Positions 23,193 through 38,547 of a stretch of 64,000 nucleotides of DNA are shown here, one piece after another. The translations under genes were made by a program, and so were the position numbers. The DNA is from Echinococcus granulosus (taxonomy: Eukaryota > Platyhelminthes > Cestoda > Cyclophyllidea > Taeniidae). The stretch is taken from contig NW_020170391.1 in assembly GCF_000524195.1 (NCBI RefSeq), positions 392,273 through 456,272 of the forward strand, read 5' to 3'. The notes below the pieces were generated by a model. The model was not told where the DNA came from. It was given only the letters and a program-made list of their open reading frames with translations, and searched no databases. Position 1 is the stretch's first letter. The number at the start of each line of letters is the position of its first letter.

Positions 23193-26100
23193 ATGCTCCA
23201 ATTTTTCCTGCGTCCAAGCTATGTCTTCTGTATCTAGTCCCAACAAGTCTTCTCGCAGAACGTATTCGAGTCTATCCTGCGTGAGTAAACGTCCTGATTC
23301 CCCCGTTTTCGATTCGGTTGGTGTTGAACCTCTGAAAGTGATCAAGAGGCCTACTATCGGAGTAGCATATAGTAATCAACATCTTTTCAACCATCGTGGT
23401 TCCGGCGCTACGCTTGATGATGCCTCCTCTCTGGCTGATCAAAGTTCTTCCGCCGTTTCTCCAGTCAAATTGACTTCTTCAAAATCCTCTCTCACAGGAA
23501 CCAGTGCGTCTCAGTCTGATCTAGTTGGAATTAATTACAAACTAACCACTCTTACCATTAATCAGCGGGAAAGTATCTATGTGAGAGCATTATTCCGCTA
23601 TGATCCGACGACAGACCGTGGTCTCGCTGCTCGTGTAAGCTCTTTAATTCGAAATGTTTTTTATACTCTTTTGTTCGTACTTTTTTATATTTTGACTTTG
23701 AGCACTAGGGTTTCCTCGAGGTCCATAAAGTATTTGCTGATTTTATGAAGTTCAAAATATTTCACACTTTCTACATTACTTTCTGGATAGTCCCATTGTT
23801 CTCTCTCTGGCAATGTTTCGTGATTGCATTCACCTTGATTCGTGTGTCGATTGCCGTTTTTATTCATTACTAGAGTTGTAATCTTGTATTGAGAAAGGGA
23901 CACTGGCATTTTGCAGTACCTTTTATCCTCCAGGTGACATTGTTTTTCCTTTTCCTCACCGTGTGCTGATTTTATTTGTTTCGTATGTCTTCTTTGTTGC
24001 TTATAAATGTCGTTCAGTTGGTTATTGGAACTTTAAGTAACTGAATGATAATGTCTGCACCTTTAGCTTTCTTAGCAAAACTGTGGCTATCTCATACGCC
24101 TCATCGTATCGTGTGTTTGCTCTCACAGGGTCTCGCCTTTGAGCACGGGGACATTCTCTACGTTGTGAATGCCAGTGACCAGGAATGGTGGCAGGCGTGC
24201 TATGCTTTTCCCATCTCCCCGCCCGCCTGGGCCTCAGCCTGCACCTCAACTACTGCCATCAGTAGCAACAGTATCACGCCCCCAGAAGTCCCTTCATCCT
24301 ACAACGCAAATATTCCCGATCAGCAACCGCCAACTCGGTCGTGTCGACCAGCCATAATTCCCAGCCAACGTCGCGTTGAGCGGCGCAGTAGGCTTTCCGC
24401 CAAGCGTGTAAAATTTGTGGACAAAGAGGTTGACATTGGTGAGGGGAGCCCTAATCCCTGGAGCCCGAGCGGAGGCGACACTTCTAACCTCTCCCACGCC
24501 TTGGAGAGTCATCGATTCTTTGGCGGATCTGGCGGATGCGGTGTTGAAGGCAGCTCTGCATCCCTCTCAGCCGTCGCCAGCGGTGGGGGCGGTAGTTTTC
24601 CAAGTGGGGACTCTGTGTCTGTTGGTGAGTTTGTTCCCCAGCTATGTTAGCAAAAGCGACAATGCCTGCTTACTTTCTGCTGTAAGTACCAGTTAACCTT
24701 TACGCAGCAAATATTTGATGCAGTGTAGTGGCTAGCTATAGCTGTTTTGCTGATTCCCTCGATTTTCCCAACGATTTGTATTCGTTTTAATTCCATTGTG
24801 TGAACTCTGTTTGCACCTGATTCCTTTCCACTTGTTTGTTACACTTAGCTATTGTCGGTATGAATGGTGTTTTTAAACCAAGTAAAGAAGTCGCTAAAGT
24901 ACAAACTTAATGTGGAAATCATTGATATCTAAGATTAGGCTAAACATTACCTGACCGAAAGTTTATAAAACGCGATGGCGTGACATTCTCTTGTTTTTGT
25001 ACACCGTTTTTGAGTTGAATGCTCAAAACGATTTGTTAGCATTGTAGCCTTCCCGTTGTATTATTATAGTGTTTCATGTTTCGCGATCGTCACGCAACAT
25101 CGATATTCGCTATTTATTGTAATGAGTCACTCTTCGATTTGGGTTCTGGGCAAAAATTTTGCCAGATCGTAATTGAGCATCATAATGTGATGATAAACAA
25201 ATTGCACCCCAATTTATTGTTCATATTGGTTGCTCCGTTGTGCATTTAGGCCTCATTTTCTTGTTCCTGAGCTCGTTTGTTTGCATTTACACGCACACAA
25301 GTCTGGTCTTGGCGCAGTGCCAAACCGTGTTTCGCAATCATCCCCTCCTCATCTTTGCATTAACGCCATATATTTCTATACAATATCATTTATTTGGCTT
25401 ACTTTTTCGAAAGAAGGGTCTCAATATATCTCAAATTTTGAATCCTTGCTTCGTTGATTTTCGACTCGAGAGAATTGCCATGACGGTCTGCACTGTGCGC
25501 ATAAAATTCGTCTTGCGTTTGAGCGCAAATCTTAATTTCCCCAATCTTGTCCGTTTTGTGGTTATTTGCGAGTTTGGGTAAACTCACTGACACTCGGGCA
25601 AGTGACATAGGTTGGATCTTGTATCATACAGGTGCCTTTGATCTTAGCATAAATATAATTTAAGATTAAGTTCATTTCAAACATTTATGGAGAGAATGGC
25701 AGGGTAATTAAAACCTGATAGGATGGTTATAGTCTGGAGGCGCTTATGAGGACAACCTTACAGGTATCCAACTAATAATTGCTGCAAATAAGCGGGTTAT
25801 TTTCACTTGTGGGCTTAAACAAAAGCCTCTTGCGTATGTAAAAGATTTTTTTGTGGGGCATTGTTCGTGAGTTTTATGAGGTTGAAAGCGCTGTTGGGAT
25901 AATGTACTTGCGCTAAGCATTAATGACTTAATCACTGTTTCCTCTGTTGACCCATGCAGTGCACTTGGTAATTTAAGTCTGTGCTTGCTTTCCTATTCTG
26001 CGCGGGAGATTTTGTCCAAAACTTAAACTCGGTAAACGATTATTATTTAAGTCTATGTCAATTTTATTGCGCTTATTTACATCTAAACAGTCTTGAAATG

Positions 26101-29100
26101 TAAAATGGAACGATACGTCTATTCCACTAGCTTTTAAAAGCCAAAAAGCTATGAAGGTTGATAATAGTTACATGAGGTGCGTGGCTTTTACTTGCGTTCG
26201 TTCATGTTTGTAGCAATGCCAAAAGTCCTCTTACTAGGGCTCCGTTTTGTCGGCGGATGCCAACCTTTTTGGCATATAAAACGCCGTTTTATCAACGAGG
26301 CCTAGAGTCGACGTGCTGGCTAGCGCAATTTTTACGTGCTAATTTGTGCATTTTGTGTGTAGTCAGTAGATGGCAAGTATTTTCTCCCCGTGAGCACTCT
26401 TGATTCTGTAGTGAAACTGAAATTTGTTTATGGGTAATTAGGCATATTCTCGCCTATCCTCGTAAGTTCGTCGGCGGTGCTGCTGAGTTCATGTCGCTAA
26501 CTCCATGCCTAATTGAGAACCAAGCGGTCCGTGCAAATTTGGCTACCCTTTTGATGCCAGTGGTAACGTCTTCAGATTTATTTGCAGTTAGTTACGACCC
26601 GGTGGTTTTGATTTTATATTCGGTGTATTTTCCACTTTGCGTGTTTGCAGCCGTCTCAGTTTCCTAAACATGGATTTTAGGCCCTGGAAGCTTCATATTC
26701 CAAAAGTTTATCTTTTCAACTACTGAACTTTCTTAGAGAATTTCAGCGTCCATTCGCACTTCACTTAAAAGATAGCCACAATACAATTCATTGTGTGCGT
26801 GATTCGCACGATTGTGCATAAGCTCGCTTTAATGTCCAAATAAAAGATAATCCATTGTTACTGCAACTGCAGTCGATGCATATATTACATATACATCGAG
26901 GTGATTTTTAATACTGATGCACTAGAATGTCGTTTCGTTACTTCAGGTGGGACTTTGGAACGACGAAAGAAGCCCAATTCTTTCTCCATTTTTAAGCGTT
27001 TTTCCAGTAAACGCGATAGGAAGGACTTCGATGGCGGTACCATAATGAAGAAGAAGAGCGTCTCCCTCGAAGATATGCAAACTGGTTGTAAGTTCACTAC
27101 TTACTTTATGCAGCATATTTCACGAACTAAGTTATTGGTCCTAGTGATTCACATTGCTCACTTAAATTTACCTAGATTGTAATACACCAAAATTTTTTTT
27201 ACTCGATGCACTTGACATTGGTAACTCCGTTTTTAGTTGGTTAAAAGTTATGATTACGTGTGATATTTAATTAAAATTAATGTGCTGAAACCTGACCGAC
27301 ACACGTATGCATGCATTCTGGAGGTCAAGTATCCATACGAAATTATTCTTACAGCTCGTGGCACATGTGTCAGGTATTCCGTGTTGCAAATGAGCCATTA
27401 GTTCCGTCACCACTAATATGGCGTAGCACTGTATTTTTCTGAGTCAGGCTTTCGCGCTGATCGAAACCTATAAACAGCAACATGTATTTCAATCTGTGGT
27501 TTTCATGGAACTGCTTTCGGGACACTGCTGCTTGGGGTACTAAAACATGGGCAGCCTTTGGAGATGTGGAATGACTGTTCGCGCATGGACCCTTTCAAAA
27601 GACACCTCGAGGCAGTTTTTCCTTATTTTTAGTCTAACTTGACTACTCTTTGTCATCTGATTCAGGTTGCCACGACGTTTTTTTGTTTAGAAATGCTGAT
27701 GTCGATAGCATGTTACAGCTTTTAATCGTAAATGTCCTCTGAGAAACTTCTTTGCAACTAGGGCTCTTGTTTCGTACCGATGGCAGTTTGATACGATGCA
27801 GTTGCATCCCGGGAGAAAGATCATCTTTGGAATCTTTTCATTCACACTTAAGTACGAAAAAAGTAGACATGATTCATTATATATCAGCAATACTATTGTT
27901 ATAGAACCATGCCGTTATTTTACCGGTGCTTCGTAAGTTCAGAATTTCTTCACTCCTTTTGTTTTTTATGCCTATTTTAAAAAAGCCAGATTGTCACATA
28001 ATGTTGTAATCACAGAAGTTGCGTCAATTCACTGGACTCGCAATTGAACGTAAATCCTAAAGACATGAACTGAATGAATACCTCATAGTTCAGTTGTATT
28101 CGTATTCTTGTAATCAGTGATACTGCTCCCTCTTTGTGAAATACCATAGGCACGCAAACGCCTTGTACTCCTGGTGTGTGGAGTACATTTATGGTCATGT
28201 TTACCAAAACTTACACAAATTATTTAATCCTCCTTTGCATTACGCTGTTAAGCTGAACCGTGGGTCATTGGTTGTAACCTCCCAATTCATTTATCACTCT
28301 TTTAATAGAGGGAGATTCTTGAATGCACACTTCGCTATGAAATCCGGAATGTTAGCGACCGGCAGTGCGATAGAGGTTCCAACTTGACCTCAAGTTGACC
28401 CCTATTCAGGATGGTTGTATTGTATTTAATCTGACAAACGCAGTTGACTGCCTTCTGGTTCCTTCCACGCCACTACAAGCAGCTCACTAAAGGTTTGGCA
28501 ACTAATGCTGTGATTTGCCATCTGCTGTCTCCTTTGTCGCTCATGGAACTTTGCTTGGGTTTAAACCACTTTCGCATACCTTGCTCTTTTTCGATTCAAG
28601 CAATTGCTCTTATTATTCCTTGTCAATCTGTGTGGCTGTTTAGTGGGTTTAGTGAAAACGTAACTGCTATATTTAACTTTATCCTACGTGATTTATGCAA
28701 GGCATTGACTTTTATTTGAAGCGCTGAAAAATCTTCAATAATCTTTCATTATATTAACTCTGCAGCGTTTCTTCTTAGTTGGAGACTGTTTAGATTCAAC
28801 CGATCTCTTCTCCAAAATAGGTTAAAATTTGTGGCTACCCTCTTCATACACTCGTGAGCATGGCTATTTTTAACTCCCTAAAATTTGAAAATTTTCCAGT
28901 CCAACTACTTGTTGCGTTTAGTTTATAGTGCCATTGTTTTGTACTTTAAAACACGCTAATACGACCACTTTACGCCGTTTTGAAGTGGTAATGCCGTTAG
29001 GGTAAATTTTTCACACTGGGCGAATCGGATTTGTGCACGTGTCGTGAAGTAAAACTTTGCATAATCACATGCAAAAGCGTCTTGAGGACGCACTTATTTA

Positions 29101-32100
29101 CTCTGCTCACCGTTGTTACGTTAGGCTCTCCAGTAGCTGCTGATGCAGGCGCCGTTTCTGTCAGTCCTTGTAGCTAGCCTGGGCGTTTTGTTGATATTGC
29201 TTTCGTGACCTGTGATAATCAGCCGCTTTTTGTCTTAACATCTTTCTTTTTGTAATTTGTGCAGTAGAAACATTCGAGGAAATAGTTCCAATTGATTATT
29301 GATGTGTCAAGATTCTACTTGTATTGTAGTGCTTTTGGGCCGCTTAATTGCGATACCTGGGTTTTTTAATTGGGGACTGGTTGTGAAAGTGTCTCGAAGA
29401 TTGAGTTTTGTACTTTCGATCTCGCACACACACACGATTGCGTGTAAATCCTTCTTTCTGCTTTGTCTGTAAGCAGATGTCCCCGGTTGTCTACCTTTCA
29501 ATGTTGTTTTGTGTGAATAAGTTAGCTTCTTTCAACTGCCCTCCTTTCCAGCTGTTATTACCTTTTGTCAAGCTACTTTTTGCGAAGTCGTATCTGCTTC
29601 TCTATCGTAAAAGTCACCAGTGATTTCTTCGCTTCTAGATGTTTATTTACATCGATTCGGTGCTGCAGGCTTTTCTATTACTACCTTTTGTCTTGATTTG
29701 AGTTACCTTTACGTCTACTCCGCTGTATTCTTGCGTAAGGTTACCTCATCTTTGGACTTTGCTCTTGGTGTTAAGGTTAAGGTCAAGTGATGGTGCTATG
29801 TGCAAATCCTAATGCAACTTTTTAGAGCAATTCCCCCTCTAATTAGCTTATTTCCGCCTTTCACGGGTGTGATACGTGGTAATATACTATTTGTCCACAT
29901 GAAAACTGCTCCGCATTTGAGTGCCAAGTTTAGGTTGGGAATACCTCACTATATTTATGTTTGTCCACTACTAAACATGTCTAGCGCTCTATTTTCGATT
30001 GTGTGGACTGTATATCGGAATTAGTATTTTAAACAGCATTTTCTTTAATTCCTTACTCTTTCGCTATTTCTTTTTACCTGCATATGCATTTAGCTGTGGT
30101 AACATCACCACCCTAATTTTTCCACCCTTTCTGGCACAATGTGCATTGTCGATGGGATTTGCCGTGAAATACCGGCTCTACGAATACACTTGGCTTTTGT
30201 TTCCGCTCGACGGTTCCTATATTAATGTAGGCGCGATAAGTTTGTGTCTTATACCATTTATACAATTTTGTCCCTATGTCTACCTTTTGATGTTATCCAA
30301 AAGATAGGCGCCCACGTCCATGAATCAGCAGAGTTACTTAAACCGTTTCTGAGTTCTTTAAAGACTACGAGACCATATTGCTTATCAATTTGGTATTTTG
30401 CATTGTTTCTGTGCGATACAATCAAGAATTTCTCAATAATTTTAATTTTTTTGCCTGTTATCAACCACACAAGTATCTTAATTTCATGTAAAGTTTTCAT
30501 ATTATATTTCTCGTATGTATCATTTCCAGTGCATATTCCTCTATTATTTCAGTATGAGAGTTAACGGCACCCGTGCCTGTTCTCCAGCCAATCAGCTGTC
30601 AAATACAATTGGCAATTGCCACACCTTTAAGTGTTGTTTAAGTCTCAGTCATGCATTGGCAGGGATGTCAGGCCATATTTGCTATGCCATTTTATGCAGC
30701 TCTCTCTACAGTGTAGCCTTCCATTCACTTTGCTGATTTCACCCATACTGATATCAATCCTTGGCTTCTTCTGTAGCATTGCTATGCATATAATCCCATT
30801 GCTTAGTTTCGCGTACGCAGTTTGAATTAACGAGTTGCGTACTCTATATGCTTGATGGGTTTCTTTATCTAGTTTGCTTTTTTGGGAGTCGTACTCAGTG
30901 GTACTTTCTGCACTTTTATTCATGACAAGCTGCTGGTAACCTGCATTTTGCACCCTCTAACGATGTTGGCATATTTTCACACCGAGCTCTTCCATTTTGG
31001 TTTGCACAGAAACATCTCAACGATATCTGTTGCATAATCCCTTAGACAAAATTCTGCCTGGTAGAGCTTGATTTCTACCTACTCTTTGAATTGATGTGTG
31101 TATATTTCGTTCCCTAATTCTTTGCGATTGTTAAAACTACTAATTGAAAGTCTATCAGTGACACCTTCATTGTAATGCCTAACGCGAACCTAAACGGTGA
31201 CCCCAGCATCATCACCACGATACCTGATGTGACGCCTGCGTCTTGCATTGATTTCGGCTCCTCTAAATTTATTGATAAACACCTTCGCCCTGCTCTGGAA
31301 GTATCACTGCCTTGCTGCAAATTAGCGCTGATATGCATTGGCTCCAGAAGAAAAAGCCACATTTTTTCAAATTCGACGAAGTAACATGTAGACTCTGGGT
31401 GACAATGTTTAGGCTTAGGGCTTGCAGTGTCGGTGCAGCAGATTTTGATGTTTTCTCTTCATTACCAGACCCTAGCAGTCCAACTTTTCACCGTATTGAT
31501 GCTGAAACTGTTCGGGTACGCTTAACATACCACTTCACGTAGGATATCGTTGATAGCTATAGTTGCCGAAAAGAGTTAATGCCGATTCCCCTCCTTATTT
31601 CACCACCTCGAGGTTTTTGAGGCTTAGATAATTTTATTGTAGGTTTGTGAGGACGGTCATATTTTTTTTACTTCTGCACAAGACAGAAGACAAGAATTGA
31701 CTAGCAAACCTAGGACTACTGGCGTAGCAAACTCCATGCAGGCGGGCATCAATTCAATGGCACGTGGTTTACTCACTTTGAATGTGCATGCTGGTTTTTA
31801 CGCGCACTCACACCCTTCCCTTCCCGTTGGTCTTTTATGTGGTGTCACATGCCCTTTCTCTGTTAAATAAGGTTGGCTTCTTAGGGGAAGTAATTTTAAA
31901 TAAATGAGAATCTGCTGCATTCTGCGAGTCTTTTTTTGGAGTACTCCCAACTTGACGACTTCATTGTATTTGCCTTTTGTTGTTATATGTGCCGACCACG
32001 CACTTCAATTTGTTTTGCGTGATTCAAGTAATACGACATCTGTTTGGCGGTGGCAAACGGTTTTATTATAAACCTAAAAGTAAAAAATCGCTTTTTGTCT

Positions 32101-34544
32101 GCCCCACAATACACATATAGAAGTCGCTCAGAAGTAACTACCCTCATAAAAACGATTTCTTCATATGAAAGTTTTATTGGCTCAGTGTTGCTTCACCTTG
32201 GCTCTCCATCCAAATGCGCCCTTCTCCGAGCACATGTGTTTTGAAGGTTGTAGTTACTAATCAGATGCAAGTTTTCTCGCTAATTTCGCGTGAAAATTAC
32301 TTCCAATATTGTTGTGGTGCACAAAAGCCATATGTACGCGAGTGAGCCCTTTGCCCCCTTGCATCTACCGGCACTTTACCGCCCGTTTTGTTCGCTGTTT
32401 TGCAGCCTTCGGTCCGCGACTGTCGCGCACCTATGAGATCGTCCACTCTGTAACATTAAAAATGGCTCGTCCCTTGATTATTTTTGGGCCTCTTAAGGAG
32501 AGGATAACTGAGGAGCTCCTCCGTTCTGATGAATTTGCTACCTGCATACAACGTAAGTTTGCAAGATTTGGATTCCACTCAATTGCTTCCCTTTTTCAAT
32601 GTTTTTACACTGTTTGGTATCAGTGACACCTTCAGTTACGCTGTTTTGGACATCTGTTGCCCGATTTAAAGTGGCCTTTTTGTCAACACCTTCGCCTACT
32701 TTTTGCTGTACATAATGCACCTTCATGTGCTTTCGTTTGCAATTTTCTTTTGTATCTTATGCGAGCTTTGCGACACACTCAATGTATGAAGTCATTCTCG
32801 CGTAGAAAAGGTGTTTTTTTTTGTTTGTCATTTAACAAAGGTTATTAGTAGAACTCTCCACTACTTTTTCTTGTTTTCACGGTTAAGCATTTTGAATGAT
32901 TACAACTTTTCCATGCATTCACTTGTATCCAAAACTACTGCATCATGTGCTTTGATAACGTTTTTTTTCTGTGACAAGGTTCAAAGCGTTGACGGTTTAC
33001 TTGGTCGAATGCTATCTGATTGCATAGTAGAATATACTTTTTTAGATTGGAATGCAGTAATCATTGCGACTTTTGCAAGAGTATACACTTCCCTTAAAAG
33101 TGTATGTTGATTACACTTTTAGTCATATGATTCTCAAGGTCTTAATGTCACTATTTTCGCTACCCTTCACCGCCAAATTGGTTATTGTTGCTATTACTAT
33201 GCGTGCATTCCTTGGTCTACCATGACTTTCTGAATTTGTATTCATTGCTTTTTATAATTCGCAGATGAGTACCATATCTACATCTCGTTGTACCCTCAAG
33301 GGCTCAGTGCATTTTACGTCATTTAGGAACTCATTATCGTTTCCAATATCATCGTGAAATTTTTCAGACAATAGACTTTTTGCGGCCCTTGAATCTCATT
33401 TTTCAGAAAAATGAGATAGGCTAGGAGCATCATCAAACCCTCTCTCATTCTTCTGTGTTCTCTTGAAGATACGTCGAGGCCACCACAGGCTGGTGAAGTG
33501 GACGGGGTCGACTACCACTTCTATCCTTCTAAAGCGGCCATGCAGGCAGACATCTCGTCGGGCAAGTTCTTAGATGTGATAGTCCAGAGCGACCACTTCT
33601 ACGCCACCTCTGTGCAATCCATCCTGGAGGTGCTTCAGAGTGGGCGCATATGCATCCTTGATGTCAACATTGTGGCCATCTATCGGTTACAGGTTGGTGA
33701 CTGCTTTTCTTAAGTTATCTATCATATCAGTGGCAGATTTTTCCGTCCTCTTGCGTCTGAAAAGTATCCCTCTATCTGTAATCTCTTTCGTACTCCCTAA
33801 ATCATTCATGCGTGTTTTGGGAATCTGTTTTATTATGTGGCGTATACGTTATTGAAAAGAGCGCACAGTTCTACTTTGTACATAGTCCTAATTCATACAA
33901 ATCCCGCTTCTCCTCGGCTTCAATTGAAAAAAGAAAAAATTATTTTAGAATTGGCATGGGAAAAAAAATAAGTGTCGTGTAATAACAGCCTTTTTAACTG
34001 ATTATCCTCAAATCTACCCTAACCGCGTTTTACTTCTCCATTATTTCCTGTGACCATTGGATTGTACTAATATCTCAACAGTAGCACATATAATTTTCTT
34101 TAAGAGTGCTGGACTTCATCCTATGTCAATTCTGCTGAAGCCGGAAACAGTGATGCAGTGTCGGAGCCTTCAGCGACGCCTCACCGTCGATCAGGCACGT
34201 AGGATGCACGAAGCCTGCACCCGAATGGAGTCCGAGTACTGGTACCTGTTCACTGGTCAGTGCTTCTTAGCCCTTTCCGTTACGCCCCTTTTCACATGGC
34301 TGACAAGTTTACTATCAGTTGATTCGCATAGAAATGACGTTGGATTCGTTGTAATTTATGGCCGGAAGGGATACACGCATACTAATCCCGTTCTGTGCCT
34401 TTAGCCATACTAAATTTGGAGTCTCTGGACAGCGCACTGGTATCGGTGAATCGTGTCTTGCAGCAACATAAAGGTCCTTGTGTCTGGTTACCTGCTGATC
34501 AGACCCTACGTAGCGTGGAAAAGCAGACTCCTACTCTCATTTGA
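23193..34544 (+). CDS. dlg: Discs-large-type MAGUK: SH3, HOOK and guanylate-kinase-like domains (5' part not found)
   Basis: Seven exons: 23193-23634, 24129-24624, 26947-27087, 32406-32552, 33469-33692, 34105-34255, 34405-34544. All junction phases agree. From the first in-frame ATG (23221) the product is 570 residues. A Ser/Thr-rich linker comes first, then SH3 (about 117-225; RESIYVRALFRYDP, HGDILYVVNASDQEWWQA, IIPSQRRVERR), split by a Pro/Ser-rich insert of about 50 residues. The HOOK region is basic (NSFSIFKRFSSKRDRK). The GK-like domain (about 369-555) includes RPLIIFGPLKER, HTSRPP, VDGVDYHFY and CILDV. It lacks the ATP-binding P-loop, as in all DLG proteins, and therefore binds phosphoproteins. 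DLG proteins organise septate junctions and synapses. No PDZ or L27 exons were found upstream; RAD23 ends only 1.5 kb away on the same strand. Exon 1 may continue an upstream exon (acceptor AG at 23191-23192, phase 2). Confidence 0.9.
27088..32405 (+). other. 5.3-kb intron in the HOOK region of the MAGUK gene
   Basis: Begins with a strong donor (GTTGTAAGT context, GTAAGT at 27088) and ends with TTTTGCAG at 32405. The flanking exons join in phase as ...DMQTG-S-FGPRL. No repeat family was recognised. The HOOK region of DLG genes is a known site of alternative exons, but the candidate at 31,434-31,516 has a poor acceptor and breaks phase, so none was called. Short hydrophobic ORFs at 29.8-30.8 kb reflect T-richness. 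Confidence 0.6.
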
Positions 34545-36063
34545 AATCCAATTCACAATAGCTATGCGCCGACGCCCATACACTCATACGTCTCCTCCTC
34601 CTCATTCCACTCTTTCTGCTCCGAATGAACAATCAATCTTACATTATTATTAATATTATTATATACATATGGTATTATTTTGTATTTATGTGGGTCAGTT
34701 TGTTTCTTTTCTTCCTTCGAGTGATTTTAACGCTTGTGTAAGTACACACGCGCACGCCCACCCAAAATCACACAGTAATCTAACAATCCACTCAATGCAA
34801 GATTGCTTTTGTCTCCTTTTGCGACTAAGCAAATGAATTTTTCGGACCCGTTGGTCCCTGCTTGTGCATATCACTTGACGCCAGTGACGATACTCTTCCC
34901 GCCCTCCCTCTTGTCCGTTTGTGCGTGCGTGTGTGCATGAGCACACGCACTCCTTTGCTACTGTGTCACTCCATTTAAAATCCTTATTTGGTTTTGCTGC
35001 TAACTCTGGATTGTGTTTAACCTCTCCCTTCCACAAACACAAACGCCTCCTTCACACACGCCTACCTGTCGCTCTTCCTCTCAATCAACTCCCCCTTCTC
35101 CTATGACGACATTTTAAGAGTGAAAAATGGCTGGATTGAACAATAGTCTGCATTCTATCCTCGTAATCATGCCCTCACTGGATAGAAACCAATTGCTTAT
35201 CGTTTGCGAGCTTGCTTAACGTATGGCGAAAACTTCCAGAAGCCGGTGCTGGTAGTCTAATTTCAGACCATAGTGGATTACTAGTCTAGTTGGGAAGGCG
35301 CCTTGCTTGATCGCTCGTTCTTTTTCGGCATGTTGGATGCTAATTTGGTAGAGCGATTTGGGGCAGCTGCTCTAAATGGTAGTACTTTGCCATTTTTAGA
35401 CCATCGTCAGTGGTGGGGATTTTTGTCTATTTCCAGGCAAAATGTCAAATGAAGGTACTAAGCTTCCCACCTAATTATTTTGCGGGAATATTGCTCGTCA
35501 TTTTGCGGTCTGGTGGACCTTAGTAATAGTGCGGCTGTCTTAATTAAAATCCCTGTTCAGATGACAGCTTAACTGACGAACATTTTAGTATGTGCTTACA
35601 TTGCTGAGTAGTGAGGGATTGAGGACTTAAACACCGGATACAAAAGCCCTCCCATTTTCGAATCTGGGGTGGTAACAATATCTCTAAGTGGTTGCAGACA
35701 GTAGGTTATTCAAATGTCAAGAGATCGTTTAGAATTGGGATGATTGTATTTGGGCCCCTCGGCCTTTCGTAGTTGAAGTAACGCGTTGAGGTTTTAGGGT
35801 GCTACTCATATCACCTGAACCACTAGGCTCTCAAGCCTTTCATAGTTTTGTAATAAGCCCTCTTCCAGATCGGTGGGACACATGGCGTCCTGAAGGTAAT
35901 GAGTGGACTATCATGATGACCCATTCAGCTTTAAACTCGTGATTGTCGAATATGTTTTCGATAAGCAACACGTAATCACATAATGCATCACCCACTAAAA
36001 GAATTGCTGAAACTACAGTCTCAGGAAATATATACAAGAGTGGGGTCAACGGTATTTGTCTCT
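34545..36063. other. Convergent 3' ends of MAGUK and NK1 genes, with CA/TG-rich patch
   Basis: About 1.5 kb between two convergent genes, expected to hold both 3'-UTRs. Roughly 34,740-35,060 is rich in CA/CG/TG alternation (GTACACACGCGCACGC, GTGCGTGCGTGTGTGCATG), like the islands around the homeobox gene. The rest shows nothing recognisable. Confidence 0.55.

Positions 36064-38547
<2,484 letters not shown>

Noticed and set aside
29800..30825. Several ORFs of 64-106 codons with membrane-like translations
   Set aside because: They lie in the 5.3-kb T-rich MAGUK intron, overlap each other in different frames, and show no family resemblance.
31434..31516. Possible extra HOOK exon of the MAGUK gene (reads SDFDVFSSLPDPSSP)
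   Set aside because: The acceptor lacks a pyrimidine tract and the exon would end in phase 0 while the next exon needs phase 1. Exons at 27087 and 32406 join in phase without it.
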